From: Linanthus parryae
Taxonomy: Eukaryota; Streptophyta; Magnoliopsida; Ericales; Polemoniaceae
Length of the DNA stretch: 64,000 bases
Direction: 5' to 3'
Assembly (NCBI GenBank): GCA_023055425.1
Contig: JALGPY010000001.1
Coordinates: 115,673,057-115,737,056, forward strand
In this document: positions 22,579 to 32,402 of the stretch, one piece after another
Numbering within the stretch: position 1 is the stretch's first letter
How the letters are laid out: each line of letters starts with the position of its first letter
Notes under the pieces: generated by a model
Told to the model about the DNA's origin: nothing
Databases searched by the model: none
Seen by the model: the letters and a program-made list of their open reading frames with translations, nothing else
Position numbers and translations under genes: made by a program

Positions 22579-22601
22579 CCTAAACCCTAAACCCTAAACC
22601 C
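22579..22601 (+). promoter_or_regulatory. Telomere-type CCCTAAA repeats upstream of mudrA
   Basis: A little over three CCTAAAC units, with a further AAACCCTAAAC near 22,644. Telo-box motifs are common in plant promoters of genes active in dividing cells. They lie about 110 bp before the mudrA start. Confidence 0.6.
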
Positions 22602-22706
22602 TTATTATTAAAAATTAACTATTATCACAATATGGTTATTATTAAACCCTAAACTCTAATTAAGAAAAACAAACATTATCTTCTGACATGTGAAGTTTGT
22701 TTATAT

Positions 22707-25238
22707 ATGACAGAGATGGTGAAGAAATTAGGAGTACTTGTCATCTGGAACGGTGCATGGGATCGTGTCGAAGGTAGATACAAATATTTGGGTGAAAGAT
22801 TGAAGACCGCGCATTTTAAGATGTGCAAAGGCATTACTGTAGAGTCATTGAAGGAAGATGTCTCCGTTAGAATGGGCGGTGATCATGAGTCCACTAAGAA
22901 GATTGTCTTACACTATCATCACTTGATAGACGATGCAGACTTATTCCCCCCTAACGTACTTTCTGTTGACCTACAAATCGATGATTTGTTTGATTGGTGT
23001 TCTGCGGGGTATACTGTTAGAATGTACGTTACTTTGGAGGATGAGGTTCAAGGAAATGTAGTTTCAGATATTGTTCTTGATGGAGTACATAACGGCCCGA
23101 CTCCAATGGATGACCACAATTTGCAGCCGACTCCGATAGATGACAACAATATGCAGCTGATCCCAGTGGTTGAACACAATAGCCCACATGCATTGATTGA
23201 AGAAGAATACTTCCCCGGCGTGCAGATCATCCCCGAGGGCTATGCTGACGACATGGACCCTCAATTGGTCCTCACAGACACAACCACCAATGCGGTCAAT
23301 GACTATGATGTGTATGACAGAGAGGAACCAAATGTGCATAACAATCTTGCATTGGAAACTGTGCAGATAGACCGCAATCGTTTTGTTGATGAGGCCGGTG
23401 GTAGTGGTTGTAGTTGTGATGGCATTGGTAGGTCGGACGGGCTGGTTCTTAAGATTGGCGATTTGTTCAACGGACCCGACGCGCTATTAATGCCTATTAG
23501 GTTAGCTGCTGCTGACAGGGGATGGTCTTTTCACGTCTACAAGCGAGAGGCTGTGCGGATAGTGTTGCGTTGTAGTGATGAGAACTGTAAGTGGATGGTG
23601 GGGCCGTACAAGATCAAAGAGGTTGTGAACTATGTCCTTAAGAAACACAATCCCATTCACACATGTACCGCAATTACGATTGACGGTAAGCACCGTAACA
23701 TCACTAGCATGGTTGTAGCCAAGCAACTGTTGGGACGGTTTAAAGATCTCTCAAAGTCACCCTCAATCGCTGAGGTTCAGGCTACGGCGAAAGATATGGG
23801 CACCGAATTCTCGTACCATACGTCGTGGATTGCAATTCAAAAGCGTAAAGGTCTTATTAGCGGCACTAGGGCCCAAAATTATGCAGATCTACCTGCGTTC
23901 ATGCATTTAACCGCTGAGTTGAACCCCGGTTCGAAGTGGGATATTCATGTGAGCGAAGATAATGTATTCCAGTACTGCTACATGGCCCTCGGTGCATGCA
24001 TTGCAGGTATACGGTATATGAGACCTGTAATTGTGATTGATATGTCGCACATGAAGAAAGAACCGGTTCAGTTGGTTGTGTGCACAATGGTTGATAGCGA
24101 GCAACACTGCTATCCCATTGCGTGGGGATTGGTGGATCGCGAGAATACAGATGCATGGACATGGTTCTTGCTTAAACTACGACAAATTAGGCCTGACAAT
24201 CATGACCTGACTTTTGTTTCCGATCGGCACGAAGCTATAATTAATTCAGTTAAGGCGGTGTACCCCCTTTCCAACCATGTCCATTGCTATCATCACCTGA
24301 AGATGAACGGGCTGTCGCATTACCCCACAAAGAAGTGGGAGAAATATTTTTTTAAAGCTGCATATACCTTCGACCGGGAGATCTGTGATACATCTTTGAA
24401 GGACATGGGCATTGTTGTATCGCACGTGCATAGCGTGAAGAAAATGACGGTTGAAGGTTACTTTCGCGATGCCGGATTGGAGAAGTGGGCTAGGTCCTTT
24501 TGCAAGACATCCCGGTTCGAACAATTATTTTCCAACCATGCAGAGTCCATTAACTCATGCTTTCTGGATGCACGGAATGGCAAACCTCTTCAATTATTCG
24601 CTTTCGCATGCGACACAGTGGCTCAGTGGTTCATATTAAGAAATATGGAATTGGAGAAAATGGGAAGGATGTATCTGACTAAGCTGCGGGAAGAAAAAAT
24701 GTTGGAGAATTGGGTCAACTCTCGAGGACTGCATGTACGTCCCATCACATGCACAGAGTACGAAGTCAGAGACCGTGACCTGAAATGTCACGTGGTGGAT
24801 TTTAGCCCTGGAAATGTCGTTGGGAGCTGCACGTGTGGCGAATACCAACAGATGTGGTTCCCATGCGTACATGCTTGTGCATGTGCATCGCAACTTAGGA
24901 AGCTGGGCCATTACGACGTGCAACACGACATGGAGGTCATGTACAATCATACTAGCAGGTACTACTCAAGAGAATACTTCAAGGAGGCCTATAGCGGAAC
25001 GGTTTATACTGCTCCCAACCACACACAGTGGGACAGAGACAATTTACCTGAGAGTATAAGAGCACTCCGGCCATTGCCTCCGAAGAAATTGGTGACACCA
25101 GGGAGGGACCAGGAGACCAGATTCAAGTCCACGACTGAAAAAATATTTAAAAATCGTGGAGGTAAGGGTTCATACCGATGCAGCAAGTGCGGTCGACTAG
25201 GACACTCAGTAAGAACTTGCACTTATGAACCTCAATAA
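22707..25238 (+). CDS. mudrA-like: MuDR-family transposase (mudrA-like)
   Basis: 843 codons in one uninterrupted frame, close to usual mudrA length. Domains in order: an N-terminal PB1-like segment (residues 1-110); an acidic linker with a small repeat (PTPMDDHN, PTPIDDNN); the MuDR DNA-binding domain near 250-320 (DRGWSFHVYKREAVRIVLRC, then ENCKWMV); the MULE transposase core with candidate catalytic acids in VIDMSHMK (about 444), FVSDRHEAI (about 505) and HAESINSCF (about 612); a SWIM zinc finger near 708 (CTCGEYQQMWFPCVHACA); and a C-terminal CCHC knuckle near 823 (CSKCGRLGHSVRTC). Nothing is visibly broken, so it may still be able to move this element and related ones. MSH replaces the usual G/A-T-H after the first Asp. 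The start is the first ATG of the frame; an upstream non-coding exon cannot be excluded. Confidence 0.92.
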   Translation: MTEMVKKLGVLVIWNGAWDRVEGRYKYLGERLKTAHFKMCKGITVESLKEDVSVRMGGDHESTKKIVLHYHHLIDDADLFPPNVLSVDLQIDDLFDWCSAGYTVRMYVTLEDEVQGNVVSDIVLDGVHNGPTPMDDHNLQPTPIDDNNMQLIPVVEHNSPHALIEEEYFPGVQIIPEGYADDMDPQLVLTDTTTNAVNDYDVYDREEPNVHNNLALETVQIDRNRFVDEAGGSGCSCDGIGRSDGLVLKIGDLFNGPDALLMPIRLAAADRGWSFHVYKREAVRIVLRCSDENCKWMVGPYKIKEVVNYVLKKHNPIHTCTAITIDGKHRNITSMVVAKQLLGRFKDLSKSPSIAEVQATAKDMGTEFSYHTSWIAIQKRKGLISGTRAQNYADLPAFMHLTAELNPGSKWDIHVSEDNVFQYCYMALGACIAGIRYMRPVIVIDMSHMKKEPVQLVVCTMVDSEQHCYPIAWGLVDRENTDAWTWFLLKLRQIRPDNHDLTFVSDRHEAIINSVKAVYPLSNHVHCYHHLKMNGLSHYPTKKWEKYFFKAAYTFDREICDTSLKDMGIVVSHVHSVKKMTVEGYFRDAGLEKWARSFCKTSRFEQLFSNHAESINSCFLDARNGKPLQLFAFACDTVAQWFILRNMELEKMGRMYLTKLREEKMLENWVNSRGLHVRPITCTEYEVRDRDLKCHVVDFSPGNVVGSCTCGEYQQMWFPCVHACACASQLRKLGHYDVQHDMEVMYNHTSRYYSREYFKEAYSGTVYTAPNHTQWDRDNLPESIRALRPLPPKKLVTPGRDQETRFKSTTEKIFKNRGGKGSYRCSKCGRLGHSVRTCTYEPQ

Positions 25239-25239
25239 T

Positions 25240-25520
25240 CGACAGTCGTTGTTTGTAATCGATAGTTGTTGTTTGTAATCGATAGTCGTTGTTTGTAATC
25301 GGTAGTCGTTGTTCGTTGTTTGTAATCGATAGTCGTTGTTTGTAATCGGTAGTCGTTGTTCGTTGTTTGTAATCGATAATCGTTGTTTGTAATCGGTAGT
25401 CGTTGTTCGTTGTTTGTAATCGATAGTCGTTGTTTGTAATCGGTAGTCGTTGTTCGTTGTTTGTAATCGGTAGTCGTTGTTCGTAATCGGTAGTCGTTGT
25501 TCGTTGTTTGTAATCGATAT
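25240..25520. repeat. Minisatellite between the convergent MULE genes
   Basis: About 13 units of roughly 18-26 bp built on GTAATCGATAGTCGTTGTTT and GTAATCGGTAGTCGTTGTTC, arranged partly as a higher-order repeat of about 68 bp. It begins two bases after the mudrA stop and ends about 45 bp from the Ulp1-like gene's stop. The minus-strand frames across it are a product of the repeat, not genes. Confidence 0.93.
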
Positions 25521-25566
25521 ACAATTGGAAAAAAACAAAAGTTTCATTAAATTACTAAAATACATA

Positions 25567-27138
25567 TCATTGGAAGCTTGTTTTGTCCACTCTCACACCC
25601 TTTCCAGTGACAATATGGAAGTGAAAAGCGACCATCCAAATCAAAGTACAGTAATCTAACTTCTTTCTCAGTACTATGTCTTCCACACATATCCAACCCC
25701 TAATCGGATTTGACTGAATTAAGCACTCGATCATTTGAAGTACATACCAGGCTGTCATATACCTTTTTTGGGTCACAAACCTCTTCTCTCTTGTCTTCAA
25801 CAGATGTCTTTTCTCCAATTTCTCCACTTCCAACAATTCAGGCCTCGCTCTACAGCCACCGAAGTCCTTCAGAAGCTTGGGGAAATCCGTGAGAAGACGC
25901 TCAAAATCCCATTGCTTGAACCCAGAGTACTGATGCGGATCGTACACTTGCAACACCATGTCTTTCACTTCAATGTAAATGACAATCCAATGCCCTGGAC
26001 CTTTAGCCGTTCTCTTTGTAAACCATGGCATGAACCACCTACTAGCCTTGGCGAGCTCAGTTCCCCGATAGGGCTGATTTCCTACAAAATATGGGGCCAC
26101 TTTGTCCTTCAGCTCGGCATAAGTGAGTGCCGGATTCATGAACGCATGATACCAACCATAGTCAGTAATGACCGTGTCTGTTCTAGCTTCACGCACTTTC
26201 TTGGAATACATGCGCCTAATCACATACGTCAGCTCGTCCATATGAGACCAAAGGATAGTAGAATATTCTGCTTTAAGGTACTTGAAGAATTCCCTCCCAA
26301 GTATATTAATTCCACAATATATACCTGCCCACTCCTCTTCGGGATCATATAACCACACTTCGAAGGCTTTTACTAGAGGTGGTTTTGGTTGCATCATGAG
26401 GTTGAACGTTGGCATTCCGGTAGACGCACTGTATAAAAACTTCACAGGGTGAATTCCTTCTTTAGCAAGTGCAGCCGCATACTTGGTCCTCCCCCACTCA
26501 ATTCTTGCGCGATCACGCCGCCACTTCACTGCCACACCACCTTCTCGAACAATAAACAACTTATCACGAGCATGTATCTTGTCATACAAACCTAGCTTAT
26601 CATAACTGTACGTTGACTGAGGAGTCCAACACTCTTCTTGGGCTGTATGCTCTGGAGCCTCGTAGTACGGTATCCAATCTTCCGGTACATGTAACTTCAA
26701 TTTTGGCAACACTACTTCTACATCTTCTTCTACACCTCCTTCTTTGCCTCCTTCTTCTTCTCCTCCTTCTCCTGCAAGGGTTGAGTAATCTTCATCAAAC
26801 CAACTTTCTAGTTCAGGATCACTCAGATCTTCCACTGCTTGCTGGGATGGCCCTGCTTGCTCGGATCCCCCTGCTTGCTGGGATGGCCCTGCTTGCGCGG
26901 ATCCCCCTGCTTGCTCGGATCCCCCGGCTGGCTCGGATCCCCCTGCTTGCTCGAATCCCCCTGCTTCTTCGACCCTTGACGGGGCTGAACCCCTAGATCT
27001 TTCAGCTCCCGGTGCAAGCACAATTTGATTGGATTCATCTTCTTCTGGCTCGAATCCCCCTGATCCTGTCTGCTCTGTTGCTGCATGCTCGATTGACTCG
27101 GGTTGGTTGGATCTACGGCTAGCTCCGAGCTCTGCATA
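25567..27138 (-). CDS. Exon 3 of the DUF1985/Ulp1-like gene (C48 domain)
   Basis: The acceptor is CTTGTTAG|TATGCAGAG. It begins with a linker containing tandem AGGSEQ/AGPSQQ hexamer-like repeats (about residues 60-100), an acidic stretch (EGGEEEGGKEGGVEEDVE), then the Ulp1-like domain (KLHVPEDWIPYYEAPEH, ASRWFMPWFTKR, GHWIVIYIE, QVYDPHQYS). The last 90 codons lack the family's DCG signature and end WMVAFHFHIVTGKG..., which suggests indels near the catalytic site. Confidence 0.72.
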   Translation of the reverse strand, partial: YAELGASRRSNQPESIEHAATEQTGSGGFEPEEDESNQIVLAPGAERSRGSAPSRVEEAGGFEQAGGSEPAGGSEQAGGSAQAGPSQQAGGSEQAGPSQQAVEDLSDPELESWFDEDYSTLAGEGGEEEGGKEGGVEEDVEVVLPKLKLHVPEDWIPYYEAPEHTAQEECWTPQSTYSYDKLGLYDKIHARDKLFIVREGGVAVKWRRDRARIEWGRTKYAAALAKEGIHPVKFLYSASTGMPTFNLMMQPKPPLVKAFEVWLYDPEEEWAGIYCGINILGREFFKYLKAEYSTILWSHMDELTYVIRRMYSKKVREARTDTVITDYGWYHAFMNPALTYAELKDKVAPYFVGNQPYRGTELAKASRWFMPWFTKRTAKGPGHWIVIYIEVKDMVLQVYDPHQYSGFKQWDFERLLTDFPKLLKDFGGCRARPELLEVEKLEKRHLLKTREKRFVTQKRYMTAWYVLQMIECLIQSNPIRGWICVEDIVLRKKLDYCTLIWMVAFHFHIVTGKGVRVDKTSFQ

Positions 27139-29943
27139 CTAACAAGAATATTACATTAAAATTAGGAACATTAAAATTAGGAACATGTAAAAATTAAAAA
27201 CGTACTTAATTGACTACCAATCATACTTGTAAGTATACCTGTCCGGGAGTTCCAACATTCTGAGTTCGTGTCTCACCCGGCATTCTTTTTGTTGCCACCT
27301 TCCACACTTCCGTCAGCATAGTTCCCGAAACGTTTGCCATTTTCCCAATTTTGTCCAACTTTTCCAAATTGACGGACTGATTGTACGCGGCTGTCTTCAA
27401 TAATGCGGTCGCTTGCTGGTTAGACAACGTTCGCAATTCTCTGATTTCCTGCTCGACAGTGTCTAATCGTTCGCCAAACTTGTCAACTTTGTCGTTCACT
27501 GTCTTGAACTCCCCCCGGACCAGGGAAAACAAATCTTGATTGAACGATTCCAAGTCCCCAATCTGAACAGAAGCTCTAGGGACCTCAGGTGCAGGAGTTG
27601 CATCATTTTGCTGGTCAGGCACTTCCGCAGGGGGAATAGAGGCTTCTCTAATTGTTTCTGTCCCCCCTCGTTCTTCTTCTGATTCATCCATGAGAAGAGT
27701 CTTCTGCTTCTTCCTCGTCGGACTAGCATCACTGGTTTGGGGTACATTCTTCTTCTTCCTTTGTGGGCCAACCGCAGCGACATTCTTGCCCTTCTTCTTC
27801 CGCTTCTTACTAGCCTCCACATCAACATCACCTTCTTCCGCTTCAATGTCATCTTCTTCCGCTTCAACATCATCTTCCGTCTGTACCTTACCAAAGTTGT
27901 AGGAAGGTTCGAAAGCACGATTCTCATGTTGATCATCCAATATTATAGTCTTTTCTTGAAAGACCGCTGTCCACCGTGGGAAAAGTGGCCTGCCAGGGTT
28001 ACTACGATGGTGCTAAATGAAGCTTTGCCAGTAGGGCTCCGTCTTCTCTTCCTCCGTTGGCAAAAGAGTTGGATATACTTTCTTTACAGATTTCCAATAA
28101 GCGGAGGCTTCTTCCAAGGTTGCATTGCAATTTCTCCACTCCCAGTTATTCAACCTCGGTCGTATCGGTGCACCTTCCTTCTTCTTGGCCACATTGTCAC
28201 CGAGCTCCGGTATGGCCTCGCAAATCCATGCCAGAAAGATGTGTGGGAAGCAATGCATGTTATACTTCCTGCGACGTTCGGGATCGAAATTGCAGTTCCA
28301 AACCTCTGTCCTCACTTGATCAAGGGAATCTTTCCACAAATAGCTCCCCCATGCGAAACTGTTAGCCCAATCGAGATCCGAGAACAACCCAAATGCATCC
28401 ATGGACATCTCATACTTAGAGCTTTTCGTGTACACCAGCCTACCCATTATGCAAGCCATCGCCAACTTAGCATAATCAGTGAGTTTATCAGGGCTCAAGT
28501 CCTTTTCTTCTTGCAGCTTCTTAAGTGCATCTTCAACCTTACTAATTTTGATGTTAGTTCCCATCTTGTGGTTTTTGAGGTACTTCTTAGCCCAACCATA
28601 TTCAATGATTTTCTCACCTAACCCATCGATTTTCCCGATTCTCAACCCCGACACCAAGCAAAACTCCTGCAATCCAAAACGAACCGGCATGTTGTTTACG
28701 TTGAACCACAACTCAGTGTCTTCTTTGTCCGAGTTGATCTTCGCATGCTGAACAAGATTTACTATCTGCCCCGGATAGTTGAACGGGCCACCATTAAGGT
28801 GCAACAAGAACTTCAACTGCGGGAGCCTAGTCTGTATCACTTCCCGTACCTCCGCACTAAGGAATTTCATAGTCTGCTCATAGTATTTCATATGGCACCT
28901 CGTAGGGATGTTCCCTCTTTCAATCAACTTCTTACACAAGGATAGCGGTACGTCTCCTCCCAAATATTGAGCCAAGTCCGAAACCTTAAGTAACTGAACC
29001 TACATTATAAAACACAAATCGGTAAAATAACTGTCATACATAAGTTAGTGAGTTTTAATATAAGTTATAAACTGTGTAGGTAAGTTATCAATGTTAATGT
29101 AAGTTATAAACTTTGTATCTAACTTATTAATCATTTTAAGCTAATGATTTCAATTTATAGCTAATCTAAGTTATAAACTGTCTTGTTAATGTTTTGGTGT
29201 CAATCCTAAGAGTTCAGCAGTTCTTGTTAAAAAAAAGTGTTCAGGGTGTGTTCAATTTAGTATGCAGTGTTGAACAAGTCAAAATTTTTGTGTCAAAGTG
29301 TTCAGTAGTTCTGTAAAACACAGACGATATAAGAAAAATACACAGACGATACGGGAAAGGCACGGACGACCGAGAGGCCATTCACAGAGACGAACTCTGG
29401 CAAGGTCGTCTGAGTTTATACCCGGTCGTCGGCGTTTATATAGGATCGTCTGGTGCTACACCGGATCGTCTGGACTAGGTCGTCTCGGTAAATATAATTT
29501 CAACCGAGAAGACCATGCCAGACGATCCGGTCTAACACCAGACGATCCGGTTTAAACGCAGACGATCCGGTTTAAACGCGGACGATCCGGTCCAGACTAG
29601 ATCGTCTCGTAAAAATGCCATAGGCAGGTGTTTCGTCTCCTATCCACAAAAAACTAGATCTAAGATCGTCACAACACATTCACCCCAGATCGTCCAAATC
29701 ATACTAGTACACAAACTTGGATTTATATGAAACAACAAATCAAACACAAACTAAAATTCTAACCTTATCAACCCCGACAAGAATTGTGGGAATTGGGCGG
29801 TTGAGGATGCCGATAGTCCCGGCGGTGGGGTGGATAACAATGGCCTGAGTTTGATCAACACCGTCAGGGAGTGAGCCGGAGACGGTGGCAGCCATGGACG
29901 GCGATGATGAAGAGGAGGGAGCAGTTGTGGAGGACGACGCCAT
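25567..29943 (-). CDS. DUF1985/Ulp1-like protein gene of the MULE (three exons, one in-frame stop)
   Basis: Proposed model: exon 1 29,943-29,764, exon 2 28,999-27,239, exon 3 27,138-25,567. All junctions are phase 0 with GT...AG introns of 764 and 100 bp, giving about 1,170 codons. Exon 2 holds the DUF1985 domain (RGNIPTRCHMKYYEQ, LWFNVNNMPVRFGLQEFCLV), and exon 3 the C48 (Ulp1, SUMO-protease-like) fold with the His motif GHWIVIYIE and Asp in QVYDPHQYS. An in-frame TAG at 28,015-28,013 interrupts exon 2, although the frame stays open on both sides. The usual Asp-Cys-Gly nucleophile before VLQMIECL is not seen: the codons read RYMTAWYVLQMIE. It may therefore be inactive as a peptidase. In Kaonashi elements such genes travel with mudrA; their job is not established. 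Confidence 0.75.
27239..28999 (-). CDS. Exon 2 of the DUF1985/Ulp1-like gene (with in-frame TAG)
   Basis: The acceptor is AATGTAG|GTTCAG. Codes for the DUF1985 domain (first 220 residues or so), a stop at 28,015-28,013 after KTEPYWQSFI, then a continuing frame: NPGRPLFPRWTAVFQEK, an acidic block (EAEEDDIEAEEGDVDVEASK), a basic nuclear-signal-like block (KKRKKKGKN, TRKKQK) and a predicted coiled coil (VDKFGERLDTVEQEIRELR). Donor CAG|GTATAC. Confidence 0.7.
29330..29700. repeat. GACGATCC/GACGACC array in intron 1
   Basis: At least 15 GACGAT/GACGAC motifs, including three to four tandem copies of AGACGATCCGGTTTAAACGC at 29,519-29,590. The part at 29,402-29,450 mirrors the left array (21,131-21,180) in reverse complement. 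It lies wholly within intron 1 of the Ulp1-like gene, so it would be transcribed and spliced out. Confidence 0.8.
29764..29943 (-). CDS. Exon 1 of the DUF1985/Ulp1-like gene
   Basis: Starts MASSSTTAPSSSSSPSMAAT and ends VGVDK at donor AAG|GTTAGA. The Ser- and Thr-rich start is low complexity. Joining it in frame to VQLLKVSDLAQYLGG in exon 2 gives a continuous protein. The upstream ATG at 29,964 (MLSLPPS) is an alternative start. A pyrimidine-rich leader lies upstream. Confidence 0.65.
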
Positions 29944-30155
29944 GGAGGGAGGAAGAGAGAGCAAGGGTCGGTTTTTTCGCAGTTGCAGAGAGAGAGAGAG
30001 AGTGCAGAGTGATTGTGATGGGTTGGGAGTTGGAAAAGAAAAAAGTAACCGTAGGTGTTTTTTTTTATTAATAAAATCTGTTTAAAGTTCAAAATTGTGT
30101 TTATTTTTTTGGTTAAACCCTAATCATAAAGGACCCCACCATCACTTATACTCCA

Positions 30156-30180
30156 CCGGGTAGATTGGAAAGACCAAGTT
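30156..30180 (-). repeat. Right terminal inverted repeat segment of the large MULE
   Basis: The reverse complement reads AACTTGGTCTTTCC followed by AATCTACCCGG and pairs with 20,283-20,307. The sequence TTTAAAGACCACTTTTTTCCC just outside (to 30,210) is probably the outer end, as MULE ends commonly start GGG or GGA. Confidence 0.6.
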
Positions 30181-30214
30181 CGTAGGCGGTTTAAAGACCA
30201 CTTTTTTCCCAATG

Positions 30215-32402
30215 ACCACCACTACCAACGGCCACCACCACCATCCCGACCTTCGTCTCTCTTTCTATCATTCTCTTCTTATCTCTCCCCCTCCCTTCCC
30301 TCTGTTCTCTGCGGCAAAAAAAGGCAGCGGCAGCACAGTGAAGGTCGTTGTCTTCTCCGGCGAACACCCCCTGCCACCACAGGATTTCTCCCCGTCTACT
30401 TCCGATCCCTCTCTCTCTCTCTGTTGCTCTATGTCCCTCTCTGTTCTCGGATCCAGAAACAGAGGACAAGAAGAAGAAGCAGCAGCGGCCAAGCCACTGC
30501 CGAGATCGACCCGAAGGCCAGACCCGACGAGCCCAGCCGTCGTGCCTCCTCCCTCGCCCTTATTTTGTCACCGGCGTTTCCCCCGCCCTCCTTGAGGATC
30601 GATTGAACCCAGAGACGACCCAGAGCAGCTCCTTTCGCCTGGAAATTCCATACTTTCCGGCGATTTCTTGACCAAAACTCCGGCGATCGGTTCACGCCTA
30701 TACGGTATGCGTTTTAATCGATTCTTGTTGTAAATATGTGTACCTGGACTTGAATTTGGGTTTTGTAACATCAAAATTGTATGAGTATCGAAGATCAACA
30801 TGATTCATGATTTGGATTGATGATAGTTGAGGAAGATGATGAAGAAGGGGGCAATTTTGTATTAAACAGAAACTTGGGGGTATTAAGTGTCAAATCAGAA
30901 ACTATATTGGTTAGTAGGATGTAACTAAGTGTTATTCATGAAAGCTTGGGGATCTCTTGATGATTAACACAATCTTAAATTTTGAATTAGCTCAAAACTT
31001 TATTTTTGAATTCATTAAAATAGTGTTTATAACTTCACAAACAACCTATATAAATAAATACTCTTGGAAAATAGCTTGAGAAGAAGATATTTATGAAAAT
31101 CTGGTTTTATTATTATTATTATTACTATAGTACTTTTATATACAAGTTTACGAACTAAAAATATTTATAAATATCTTATGAATAAGGTTTTAACTATTGA
31201 GAAATGTAACATTTGGTTTAAATAAATATATAATTATGTAGCAATACAAGTTAAAAGAGAACATTTTCACAATAAAGAAGTTGGCCACAATTAAATGACT
31301 AGGAATTATTTTGGTGAGAAAATTTATGAGTAAAATACAATATAAGAGGAAAATGTTGTCTGAAAGCTCTCTAAGTGTTGTATTAGTTTAAATAAGGCTA
31401 AGACTAAATATTGGAATAATTATACTCATTATAGTTAACTCAATTGTTTTTTATGAAATATTATTTACAATTAGTGGGTATAAGACTAATTTTATGCTTA
31501 ATTAAATATGAGCTAATCTTGTATATTGTCACTTATTAATAAGATGATAAGATAAATGCACACTTCTTATAATTGACTTGAAATTTATTACAAATAAATA
31601 AATTGAGGGATTGAGTTATATAAACATTAAAATAATCAAACGTCACTCAATAATTGTAGCATGTAACGCATAATTGCATTATACAAGTTAATTGGAGTTG
31701 GAATTTGATTAGGAATTATAAATTGTAGGTGATGACTTCATAGACGAGGGCTATGTCTACTTCTAAAAGTCATTTCGTGCTATTCACAGTTGTGCATTGA
31801 GGTTAGTAAACATGCCAGGCCTGGTGAGCCCGTCCTCCTTTCGTGTCTAAATTTTACGATTTTTATGTCTCAAAATGTGATTTACGATATACGTGTTTGA
31901 CTTGAGATTATGATTATGTGATCAAATGATTCTTTTAAAGCTATCACATGAAAATTTAATAAAGTGTAATAACGTAAAGTGGAATGAGTTGTGTGCCGGA
32001 ATATTATTTGGGTTCTTTGGATACTTATATGATTAACCCGATCGCACTTAGCCCCAAGTCGCTCCATGTACTCACCTCTCTGGCCGCAAGAAGTCTTAGG
32101 GGGGTGCCGACACTTAAAGTCTTGGTAGCTTGCATATGGGATATGTTGTGATATATGTAATGGTTGGTTCTTCCCCGCTACAACAAAAATAATAATGTGG
32201 CTTTTCATGTAAATAATATATGGAGAACATATATTTTTTGGAATCCCCTAATTGGGACATTGGTATGGATTTGGGAATGTTCCCCTTGGATATACGATGC
32301 GATGATTTGAGATTACGTTCCTAAAAATCATATGATTAAATAAAGAGTTGAGAAAATGGATTTACTTTCATACATGGTCATTATGAGTACATATTTGATT
32401 AC
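30215..32402 (-). repeat. LTR-like family copy, minus orientation, first part
   Basis: Minus-strand matches to the copies at 39,407 and 48,415: the C- and T-rich 30.2-30.7 kb part corresponds to their G- and A-rich late segment (GCAGAGAACAGAGGGA versus GCAAAACAGAGAGG), and TCATAGACGAGGGCTATGTC and GGGGGTGCCGACACTTAA are inverse matches to their middle parts. The element is split at 32,402/44,269 by the Copia element and resumes at 44,269-44,630. Its 3' end next to the large MULE is missing. The proline-rich open frames here are not credible genes. Confidence 0.6.

Larger units (their letters stand above)
20230..30210. mobile_element. Large MULE with mudrA, DUF1985/Ulp1-like and acidic-protein genes (Kaonashi type)
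   Basis: A mudrA transposase gene (+), a convergent Ulp1/DUF1985 gene (-) and a small acidic ORF (-) lie between inverted terminal segments. The clearest TIR match is CCAATCTACCCGG with its flank (20,283-20,307) against the inverse at 30,156-30,180, and weaker similarity continues outward. Inside the TIRs, GACGACC-rich arrays are arranged symmetrically: 21,131-21,180 is the inverse of 29,402-29,450. Both outer ends are approximate by a few tens of bp. I could not fix the target duplication; ACCAACGACC (20,217-20,226) and ACCAACGGCC (near 30,226) are candidates. MULEs that carry Ulp1-like genes are known in plants as Kaonashi elements. Confidence 0.8.

Noticed and set aside
25147..25565. Minus-strand frames encoding repeated TTNNEQRLPITNN-like peptides
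   Set aside because: Direct translation of the minisatellite; the repeat unit keeps several frames open.
30191..30695. Overlapping frames in the C- and T-rich segment right of the MULE
   Set aside because: All six frames are open because of composition; the region matches the G- and A-rich part of the LTR-like family in reverse.
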